Assembly: GCA_011799875.1 (NCBI GenBank)
Contig: CM022303.1
Location: 280,694,850 to 280,758,849, forward strand
DNA from: Thinopyrum elongatum
Lineage: Eukaryota; Streptophyta; Magnoliopsida; Poales; Poaceae
Reading direction: 5' to 3'
Length of the DNA: 64,000 nt
A model generated the notes under the pieces. It was not told the origin of the DNA. It ran no database searches and was given only the letters and a program-made list of their open reading frames with translations. Both the position numbers and the translations under genes were made by a program. This document shows, one piece after another, positions 56,718 through 64,000 of the stretch; within the stretch, counting starts at the first letter, position 1, and every line of letters starts with the position of its first letter.

Positions 56718-57352
56718 TCAGGTCGTCCGGGCATGCCGCCCCGTCCTGGTACTTCGCAGACGCCGCTCGGAGGGCCGTCCAACAAGGATGAGGAAGCCCG
56801 TAGTGCGGCGATCCCCACCGCGGTCGCGATAGCCCCGGTCCTGGGGGAAGGGGCGACGCCCCACGTTCCGCCGGCTGAACCCGACTCAGGGCATGCAGCA
56901 GCGCAGCCTCTGGCAGCACCGGCCCCCGTACTCCAGCAGGCCGTGGCATCAGTTACTCTTGCCGTGTCACAGGGATCGGGCGTGGAGAAGGACCTGGAGC
57001 CCCTCGCAATCCAAGTTGATCATACCTCAGCCTCACCAGCCACGGTCCCAGTTAACGCGGCAGCTCCGTTCCCTGGTCAGGTCCTCGCGCTTGCGAGTTG
57101 CGGCGCCCTGATCAGGCATGGGGCCTTGGCCGATGCTTACGCCGCGCTCGGCCGGTTCGAGGCGGACCTCCGAGACGCCGACTGGTGCCTTGCCAATGAG
57201 CACCTGGGGCTCACCTCACCGTGGCTTCAGGTCAATGCGGTGACCAAAGAGGCCTGGAGCCGGGCCGAGGCCGCCACTGCGGAGAGCAGGAAGGAAGCCG
57301 CCGAGGCCAGGGCGGCCCATGATGATGCACTAGCTGAAGCAGCGGCGGCCGT
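56718..57352 (+). pseudogene. Orphan coding fragment, Ala-rich with coiled-coil end
   Basis: One plus-strand frame is open across the whole piece and enters from the LTR of D without interruption, so the annotated Met inside that LTR is not a real start. It begins with Pro/Gly-rich text (PPRPGTSQTPLGGPSN), passes through Ala/Pro/Val-rich text, and ends with CGALIRHGALADAYAALGRF, LRDADWCLANEHLGLTSPWL and a heptad-like helix (AEAATAESRKEAAEARAAHD). It is cut at the right by the Tat-like LTR at 57353. It resembles the N-terminal helical ORFs of some grass Gypsy elements; no firm family. Confidence 0.45.
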
Positions 57353-58072
57353 TGTTGGATTTCGGGTTCCGCAAACCCTTGAGAGGTTCGAACTCTAGGG
57401 TGCGTGCGAAGAACTCGTCCTCCCCAGGCTGCCTACTCGCTAATCTCACAGCCTAGCTCGACGAACTGTAAGAAAAAGAGACACAGCAGTTTACCCAGGT
57501 GTAACACCCCTGTGTAATAAGCACTATGATCATCTGTTAATTATGCCAAGTCATCTCCATTTGCAGTGCTTGATTATAAAGTTTGAACACTTCATTTCAA
57601 ATTCCTCTCTGAAATAAATTCAAATTCAAAGTGAAAATAAAAGGTGTTCAAGTTTGAAAACTAAAATGTACAAAATGTTGCAAATAATCCAGAGGCAATT
57701 ATAAAAACATAATAAACATTAATTGAGCAAGTTAAGTGACTCTAACATCAAGGAACAGTACCTGAACAGCCCTCTTTTAATTCATTTCAATTATTCAAAA
57801 TTCTTATCAAATCTTAATTGGCCCAAACTAATTTTATGTGTTTGAGAATAAAGCACTGCTAATTTTGGGCTAAGTCCCTAATTTTGTAAAAGTCATTTGG
57901 GGGCCTGACTATTTGCAAAACAGAGAAATGAGAATAAATAAAAAGAAAAAGGCAAAAGAAAACAAAACAGAAGAATAAAAAGAAAACCCCCGGCCTAGCT
58001 GGTCCTCAGCCCAGCCGGCCAGCCCAGCTGGCCCGACCGGCCCACCCCACCCCCTTATCCCCTGAGACCCCG

Positions 58073-58990
58073 AAACCCTAGCCCCACTTCCACTCCCCTC
58101 GTCTTCCTCTCTCTCCCTCGGCGCCGCCCGCGCCTGGGCGCCCGTCGCCGCCGCCTCGCGCTCGCCGCTCGACCCCGGCGCCACTCGCCGTCGCCACTGC
58201 CCTGCCCCTCTCCGTCCACGCCGACCACCGCCGCAGTCGTCCCAGTCGTCGCCTCCTTCCCCAACGGCCGACGCCCGCGCCTGGGCGCCCGACGCCGTCG
58301 CCGGCGCTCGTCCTCGTCGCGCCCCGTCGCCGCTCGCCGTCCTCCTCGACCTCTTTCCCGACGAGCTCCACCGAGCCTCACCGCCCCCTCTCCCTGCAGC
58401 CGCTGGTGAGGCCCCGGCCTCCGCCTCCCCTCTCCCCGTGCCCGGCTCGCCTCGCCACGGCCACACGTGCCCCGCGCCCGCGCTCGCGGTGAGCACCTGG
58501 ACTCCGGCCGCGCCCGCTGGCCCCCACGCGCGCCTGCTCGCGCCCTGGCCGCGCCCGGCCCTCGCCTGCCTGCGTGCACGGCTGCCCCGCGCGCCGCGCC
58601 ATCCCCTGCTGCGGCAGCTGCTTCGCTCCGCCCTCGCCTGCCTCACCGCCGCCGCCCGGTCCGGCGCCTCGCCTCGCCCCGCCTGCCTCAACTCGCCGCG
58701 GTCACCCGCACGCGCGCGCCCCACACCTCGCCCCGCGGTCGCCCGCTGCGGCAGCCGCCCGCGCCTGCCCTTCGCCACCTGCTCGCCCAACCGGCCACCA
58801 ACGCGGCCGCTACGCCCTCCCCCCCCCCCGTTTGCCAACCGCGTCTGCCCGGTCGCGCCTCGCCGGCGACCTGCCGTGGTCGGCGCCCCCCTGGACGGCC
58901 AGGGCGTGCGCCCAATCGGGCCGATGCCCGCAGCCCCTGCGCCCACGCTCCGCCCGGTTTCGCCCAGCGCCCGCTGGGGCCTTTGGGTCA
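58073..58990 (+). promoter_or_regulatory. Telobox, CT-rich leader and CpG-rich block (copy 2)
   Basis: aaaccctagcc at 58073 is followed by ccactcccctcgtcttcctctctctccctcgg-type CT-rich DNA (in pieces) and about 900 bases of very high GC with dense CpG. Copy 1 shows the same order. It looks like the transcription start of a plant gene. A donor-like ctg/gtgagg lies at about 58402. The 360-codon minus-strand ORF here is Arg/Gly/Ala-rich and not conserved, so it is not called. Confidence 0.42.
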
Positions 58991-59613
58991 CTGCCCAGTG
59001 GGGCCCCCAGCCCCCTTTTCCTGTTAAAAAAATGAATGAAATTAGAAAAAGTTAATAAAATAAATAAATAATTAAAGTTAATAATTAATTAGTTAATTAA
59101 CTAAATAATTGGTTAACCTAATTAACTCAGATTAATTAAGACTAATTAAGCTTAATTAACTTAATGATTTAATTAACCTAATTAACTACTGTTAGTTAAT
59201 TAAACAGGCTGCTGATGTCATGCTGATGTCAGCAAACACTGTTCTGGATAATGTTGATTTAATAAATTAAATAAATTCCAGAAATTAATAAAAACTTTAG
59301 AAAATCATATAAAATAATCCGTAACTCCGATGGAAAAACTTTGTACATGAAAGTTGCTCAGAACGACGAGACGAATTCGAATACGCGGTCCGTTCATCCG
59401 TCACACGTCCCTAACTATCCGAACATGGAACCGTCCCCCCTCCGGATCGTCTGTCCGATAATTCCAAAGACCCGGGAAATATTGTCAGATATTCTCCCGC
59501 TCCGTCTGATACGTGTAGTACTGCGTTAGACTACCCCTAGCATCGTGTATCGTATTTGTCATGCTCTTGTTTGCTTAGTATTTACTGTTTCTTCCCCCTC
59601 TTCTCTCCGGTAG

Positions 59614-59686
59614 ACCCCGAGACCGCTGCTGATGCCGCTGTGATCGACTACGTCACCGACGACCCTCCTTCTTGCCGAGCAACCAG
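59614..59686 (+). other. Exon-like conserved piece (copy 2)
   Basis: It is bordered by cttctctccggtag and by CAACCAG/GCAAGC. The frame reads DPETAADAAVIDYVTDDPP. Copy 1 (19559-19491) has the same borders and frame with DP, DG-Y/DY and DDP in place. Confidence 0.45.
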
Positions 59687-60007
59687 GCAAGCCCCCCCCC
59701 CCCCCTTGAGCATACCGATATCGCCCATTCTATTTCTCATGCTTGCATTAGAATTGCTGCTGCTGCTGCTTTACCTATTCTGATGCATAGCCTGTTTATT
59801 GTAACCTGCTATTGATAATTACCTGCATATCCTAAACTGTTTAGTATAGGCTGGGTAGAGACCTATCAGTGACCCCACTTATCCTGACTGCCCCGCTGGA
59901 TAATCTGAAGACCCGATCAACGGGATTGAAGACCAGGCCCGACACCGCACATCACCCTCCCTTTGTTGTAACGACACTGCAGCGTTACTATCGAGTGCCG
60001 AGGGTGA

Positions 60008-60205
60008 AACCTCTTGTAGCACTTCTGATGTTAACTCTGTAGAGTAGCTATTCGGTTGTGGTCATCGAGGGTGATTCCTCCTTCACCGCTTCCGATAACG
60101 ACGCTGTTGTACAACACCTCAAGTGTGGACCCAGTGAGGGTGATTCCTCCGAGTTCACCTTGACGGAGACATCGAGTAGGCATCCAACGAGGGTGATACC
60201 TCGGA
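60008..60205 (+). repeat. Four dispersed GAGGGTGA-CCTC motifs
   Basis: gagggtgaaacctc, gagggtgattcctcc (twice) and gagggtgatacctc, 50-70 bases apart. gagg and cctc arms can pair. Copy 1 has the same set in reverse (about 18975-19180). Confidence 0.75.
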
Positions 60206-60920
60206 TTCCCCTGATGTTATGGACACACGGATACTTGGACTTTACACTGTTACTTGGATAGGCGGGTCGGCCCTAAGGGGTACCCGCGTGCGCCTGAGAG
60301 GCGAGTGTTGTGAAGACGGGTGCCAGTGTGGTGCCCGAGTGAGAATATGAGGCGCGGCCGGGCATTCTTAACCCTTGCAGCAAGTCCTCGAGACGGGGCG
60401 ACGGGGTCACATCTTTCGTGAGTCTCTGCTCGTTACCGCAAGCCCCTAGTCCTAACGATTTGGATATTTGATCCGAGCAGGCCTCTGGTCTGATAGCACT
60501 AACCATCACGTGGGCATAGTATGGGCGTTCTGCATCGTATGCATCAGCCGAAAGCTCTGTCAGACGTCCAGTTCAGCATGGCGGCACGGTTGGATCGTGT
60601 CGGCTACCCGAGGCGATGCTGGTATCCACCCTGTGCGCAATGACCCGGAGGGCGAGGGGCGATGGCCAAGACCCCCTTGCGCTTAGGATGTAGACCGGCG
60701 GGTACCTCTCTGCAGAGCTGTAGGTAGGGTTGCGATGTATCGTTTGGCCGAGGCCGGGCATGACCCAGGAAAGTGTGTCCGGCCGGAGTTAATCGAGCGT
60801 GTTGGGTAAGTTGGTGCACCCCTGTAGGGAAGAAAACTTCTATCGATATCCTGTCCTACAGTAAAGGACACTCGGAGTTGTATCCCGATTGATACAATTT
60901 AGAACTGGATACTTGGATAC

Positions 60921-61112
60921 TATGGCTCTGGGATTGCTTCTCGCAGGGAGTCGAGAAGGGATCTCAGGACGAGGTTGATGACTGTATGGCTCTGGGATTG
61001 CTTCTCGCAGGGAGTCGAGAAGGGATCTCCGGACGAGGTTGATGACTGTATGGCTCTGGGATTGCTTTCTCGCCGGGAGTCGAGAAAGGATCTCTGGGTG
61101 AGGATGAGACTT
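60921..61112 (+). repeat. Three 64 bp hairpin-bearing tandem units (copy 2)
   Basis: Units start at 60921, 60985 and 61049 with tatggctctgggattgct. Each contains CTTCTCG-cagggagt-CGAGAAG, a stem of seven pairs. Copy 1 has two units. Confidence 0.88.
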
Positions 61113-61349
61113 AATGATACTGCTACTTTATATTGATCTGTTCTGCTCTCTTCTATTGCTGCAAGACCGCTGAAGATGCTAGTCTTCGATAGGACTAGGC
61201 CTTCTCTCTATTCTGGCATTTCTGCAGCCCAGTCCACATATACAGCCTCCCCTTGAAAATGTTGCATATGTAGTGTAGATCCTTGCTTGCTGAGTACTTC
61301 TGAGTACTCACGGTTGCTTTGCTTTCCTTTTCTCCCCATATCAGTTTGA

Positions 61350-61454
61350 CGTGACCAAGATGACGGAGCCCCTGAGATAGCTATCCCCGCCGACGATCGC
61401 TACTACTACCCCGAGGATGATTACTTCTACGAGCTGACTGATGACCAGGAGTAG
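61350..61454 (+). CDS. Conserved 34-residue frame in the 4.2 kb unit (copy 2)
   Basis: The frame ends DRYYYPEDDYFYELTDDQE and TAG at 61452-61454. It aligns without gaps to 17873-17769. There is no ATG in frame here; the AG at 61359-61360 after a pyrimidine-rich run and ccccatatcag suggests a 3' splice site and a last exon. Function unknown; acidic and Tyr-rich. Downstream are tttctgtttctgtttc and a tgtaatataaag stretch compatible with transcript ends. Confidence 0.5.
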   Translation, partial: RDQDDGAPEIAIPADDRYYYPEDDYFYELTDDQE

Positions 61455-62746
61455 GTTCGGAGGGTCCCAGGCAGGAGGCCTTCGCCTTTCGATCGTAGTG
61501 TTTTATTTTGCCCCGCCTTTCTAAAGGCCTTTCTGTTTCTGTTTCATATCTGTACTTAGATATCTGATGCTTCCACTGACGCTTGAACGCAAGCTTATGT
61601 ATTCGAGCCCTCGAGGCCCTTGGCTTGTAATATAAAGCTTGTATGACTTTATTTATGTTTTAGAGTTGTGTTGTGATATCTTCCCGTGAGTCCTTAGGCT
61701 TGATCATGTGCATTTGCATGTATGATTAGTGCACGATTGGGCCGGGGGCGTCACACCAGGTTTGGGCCACCTTGCGGTGTAAAACCCTACTCCTGCTTTG
61801 TGGTGGATTGGCCTCGGGGGGCTGAGGATGAACTAGTATAGTGGCGAACAGCCTCAGGAGGAGAGGTGTTCTTGGGCTCGGGTGAGCTGGTGAGTGTGTG
61901 GGTGATCTGGATGATCCGTCGATCCCCCCCCCCCTCTACGATGGTGGCTAAGTCCTATTTATAGTGGCCTTAGTCCTCTTCCCAAATGAAAGGCGGTAAG
62001 GGATCCCACAACGGCCAAATTCGAAGGGAGACAGCTAGTACATGCTATCCTAACAAAAGTAGTCTTCACCTGCAAAAGGCTCTGGTCGTGACGCCGTGGT
62101 GGGCTCGGTGATGACCTCTGTCCTACCGTCCTGGCGGTCTTGGTCTTGTTGCACGGGAATGGAAACCTTTGGCTGATTCCTTGGGACTCCACACCTGCGC
62201 TTGCCTCTTTAGCACCGAAGAGGAAACTAGTACACTGCGCCCGCCTGGCCTTGGTCATCATGGCTCACGTCATCCAGACCTCATTAGGTGAGGCTTGCAT
62301 AGAGATCTCCGCTCCTCGGGAGCCAGCCTGAGGAGGCTGCTCCTCGTGGAAGTCTTGGTGTCGTCCGCCTCACGAGGCTTGGTCCCTCGCGAGGGTCTTG
62401 AGTTGTTGTCGCTGAAGCTAGGCCGTACCACACTGTCGATGGAGCCACGCCGTGGGCTGCAGGCAGGCAAGTCTGGGTACCCCCGTTCCCAGAATGCCGA
62501 CAGTAGCCCCCGGGCCCAAGGTGCGCTTGAACTTGGCTTCGAGGCGAAGCCAAGGGGCAAGTGCGGAGCACCACGGGCCCTAACCGCCTGCGGCCTTGGT
62601 TGACGCGTGGCGATTGATGGGACGTGGGCGTCTCCGCTTCCCCACGCTGCCTCGACAACCGTTCGACTTGATGAGACTTCGCTGCATGCAGAGAAGAACC
62701 ATTATTGTGTGGGGTCGTGGAGGCCAGCGGTTGGCCTCCCTCCAGC

Positions 62747-62752
62747 TATAAA
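62747..62752 (+). promoter_or_regulatory. TATA box of the antisense B3-like gene
   Basis: ctccagctataaatgagg, followed after about 30 bases by ctcactcatctcc, a common plant start context, and a CT-rich leader without ATG up to 62852. Confidence 0.6.
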
Positions 62753-62851
62753 TGAGGGGAGGGGCAGAGCCCCCCCCCCTCACTCATCTCCATCTTCTCG
62801 CTGCCCGCTCCATCTTATTCTTCCTTGTCTCGCCGTCTTGCAGCAACATCC

Positions 62852-63658
62852 ATGGCGCCGATCAGAAGATTCTCTGCGGTGGAGAAGGGAAAAACCCCTC
62901 GGGAGGAGCCGGGGCCACTTCCGCGGAAGAAGAGGCTCGGCCGTCCTCATGACGCTGGCGAAGGGTAAGGGGTGACGCGGCCTTGGTACGACCGGCCTCC
63001 GCCTGGCTTCCTGCTTCCTCTGTACGCCCGCGCGCAGGGCTCTGGACAGGGCGGCAATGCCCAGCGCCGTGCGGGTTGGGGTCTTGGCGGACGGACCGAA
63101 GCTGCGCGGCCAGCAGGCCGGCGAACCCATGGCGAGGGGACCTCGCGCGAGTTCGTGGTGTGGGCGGCAATGCCGCCGCGCACGTGGATCCGGCTCTCGA
63201 GGTTCTTCGCCGAGGAAATGCCGCCGAGGGGGCCGCTTGAGCTGTGGCTGCAGCATGCTAGGTGCTGCGGCCTGGCCACGGGGACGGAGGTCGAGGTCAT
63301 GCCCCCGAGCGACATCTTCATGACCCGAGGATGGGGCGAGGTCGCCCGCGCCTGCCGTCCAGAGGGGGCTCTCGCCATCCACTTCGAGTACGATGGCGCC
63401 TCTATGTTGTTCTTCAAGGTCTTCGATGAGGAGGGCCGGCATTTGGAGTGTTGCCCCGGGAGAAGCAGTCCGCGCGGCGCGGCCGCGGACGTCGAACCCG
63501 CCTCCGGCAGCTCCTTCAACAGCAGCGACGACTCCTGGGAATCTAGCGACTCTCCCGAGCCCAGCGATTCTCCGGAGTCCAGTGACGACAGCTACGTGCC
63601 GCCGAGCTCTCGCCGTGCCCGGAGCACGGCAGCGGCGTCCGCTCGGCGTCGTCGGTGA
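62852..63658 (+). pseudogene. B3-domain-like protein gene, antisense in a Tat-like element, one nonsense codon
   Basis: ATG 62852 opens MAPIRRFSAVEKGKTPREE and a basic stretch PRKKRLGRP (possible nuclear signal). TAA at 62966-62968 breaks it; the same frame then runs on without another stop to TGA 63656-63658, about 268 codons in total. The middle (residues ~105-205) resembles a plant B3 DNA-binding domain: LELWLQHARCC, GTEVEVMPPSDIFM, TRGWGEVARACRPEGALAIH, FEYDGASMLFFKVFDEEGR. The GW-x-x-x-A-R and F-x-YDG-S-x-x-x-x-KVF pattern is typical of REM-like B3 domains. A Ser/Asp/Glu/Pro-rich tail and a basic end (ASARRRR) follow. It lies between interior and 3' LTR, antisense to the element, where Tat elements carry additional antisense ORFs. 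Role unknown; regulation of the element or the host is possible but unproven. Confidence 0.6.
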
Positions 63659-64000
63659 TGCCCAGCAGCCGGGGTCCCTTGATGTTTCCTTCTTTTGTTT
63701 CCCTACGCGGAATTGTGACAAACCCCATGGGGGTATGTAAAAAACTGTAATGCTTTTGCTCCAATGTTTATTATTCCTAGTACGATGTTGCAGCTACGTG
63801 TCTTGCCTCGGCATGGTTCCCCCTTTTCGTTCCCGCGGTAGCTTGGTGCTCTACGCTGGCAGGTCCCAGTCCCCAGGTAGGCTTCTGCCGTCGCTGGTAT
63901 GCCAGGTCACGATGCCGTGGTCAAGGCCAGGAGGTGAGCGGCCCGAGGTCCGGTAAGAGCTCCTGAGGCGCGATGCTCAAGAGGTCCCCTTTGGCATGCA
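63659..64000. other. DNA after the B3-like gene
   Basis: A T-rich stretch (cttcttttgtttcc) and gtttattattcc at about 63765 could serve 3' end formation of the B3-like transcript. From about 63860 the text resembles the first Tat-like interior. No further coding text is seen before the window ends. Confidence 0.4.

Larger units (their letters stand above)
57500..61755 (+). mobile_element. 4.2 kb TG...CA unit, probable solo LTR of a large LTR family (copy 2)
   Basis: It runs TGTAACACCCCTG ... GGGGGCGTCACA and is flanked by ccagg (57495-57499, 61756-61760). It is the opposite-orientation relative of 17466-21624. Order on the plus strand: AT-rich lead, telobox and CT-rich leader (58073), GC-rich block to about 58990, an AT-rich stretch with many ttaattaa (59040-59200), exon-like piece (59614-59686), four GAGGGTGAT-CCTC motifs (60008-60205), three hairpin repeats (60921-61112), a 34-residue conserved frame (61350-61454) and a T-rich polyadenylation-like end. 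Confidence 0.8.
57353..62502 (-). repeat. Tat-like 3' LTR, interrupted by the second 4.2 kb unit
   Basis: LTR sequence occupies 57353-57499 (TGTTGGATTTCGGGTTCC...) and 61761-62502 (...CAGAATGCCGACA). On the minus strand the LTR is preceded by cttgggcccgggggctac (62520-62503), a polypurine tract, so it is the 3' LTR of an element extending to the right. The 5-base flank gccgt on the left is the target site in the orphan coding fragment. Confidence 0.8.
62503..64000 (-). mobile_element. Tat-like Gypsy, 3' interior with antisense gene (copy 2)
   Basis: Element orientation is right to left; the left edge is the polypurine tract next to the 3' LTR. The interior carries, on the opposite strand, a B3-like gene (62747-63658). 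Bases 63860-64000 resemble 33083-33215 of the first Tat-like copy (ggtcacgatgcc, gcgatgctcaag), linking the two. The element runs beyond the window. Confidence 0.7.

Noticed and set aside
57909..58991. 360-codon ORF on the minus strand, Arg/Gly/Ala-rich
   Set aside because: It lies in a CpG-rich block where all six frames are long; text is low in complexity and not matched in copy 1.
62780..63721. 313-codon ORF antisense to the B3-like gene
   Set aside because: The plus-strand frame has promoter, start context and domain pattern; the antisense frame is Arg/Pro-rich without motif.

Overview
The window looks like intergenic DNA from a Triticeae grass (wheat, Aegilops, rye or barley group). Almost all of it can be assigned to nested transposable elements whose termini and proteins match Triticeae families: an Angela/BARE/WIS-like Copia, a Maximus-like Sirevirus, Sabrina/WHAM-type Athila-lineage Gypsy elements with a tRNA-Asp primer site, a Tat-lineage-like Gypsy, two 4.2 kb TG...CA units and a CACTA transposon. 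I see no intact host gene, no tRNA or rRNA gene and no CRISPR array. Every long coding region I recognise is broken. Family names come from remembered terminal sequences and protein motifs, not from a search.

Layout. 1-3908: 3' part of an Angela-like Copia (+) with its complete 3' LTR, inserted into a Maximus-like Sirevirus on the minus strand (3909-11572; pol plus an extra env-like ORF with its own TATA-type promoter). 11573-21742: element A, Sabrina-like (+), with the first 4.2 kb TG...CA unit (17466-21624, TSD cttgg) inside its 3' LTR. 21743-23296: an inverted duplication carrying a decayed ORF. 23297-26689: 5' part of element C, with a reverse solo LTR (24331-25911) inside its LTR. 26690-33082: element B, with both LTRs, inserted in the ORF of C. 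33083-38370: 5' half of a Tat-like Gypsy on the minus strand. 38397-39915: reverse solo LTR. 39916-42502: unassigned AT-rich DNA with a GTA/GAA microsatellite, a 60 bp palindrome array and a 29/30 bp array. 42503-43449: Sabrina-like LTR fragment. 43477-48691: CACTA DNA with gene fragments, including a decayed 3'-5' exonuclease, and a tandem array. 48692-49093: Tat-like LTR fragment. 49094-56717: element D, Sabrina-like on the minus strand, carrying gag and protease. 56718-57352: orphan coding fragment. 57353-64000: 3' LTR and adjoining interior of a second Tat-like copy on the minus strand, split by the second 4.2 kb TG...CA unit (57500-61755, TSD ccagg) and carrying an antisense B3-like ORF.

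Four observations stand out. (1) Elements A, B and C on one side and D on the other share LTR, leader, primer site, final codons and 3' region, but carry different coding cassettes: an unrecognised protein of about 200 residues versus gag-protease. Neither type has reverse transcriptase or integrase, so they look like non-autonomous modules on one chassis. (2) The two 4.2 kb units contain gene-like architecture (telobox plus CT-rich leader, splice-like sites) and a 34-residue reading frame conserved between the copies. (3) The Tat-like family carries an antisense B3-domain-like gene with its own TATA box beside its 3' LTR. (4) At 41.2 kb four exact-length 60 bp units are each near-perfect palindromes. 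How the parts work together is a matter of transposition and nesting; nothing suggests a host pathway.
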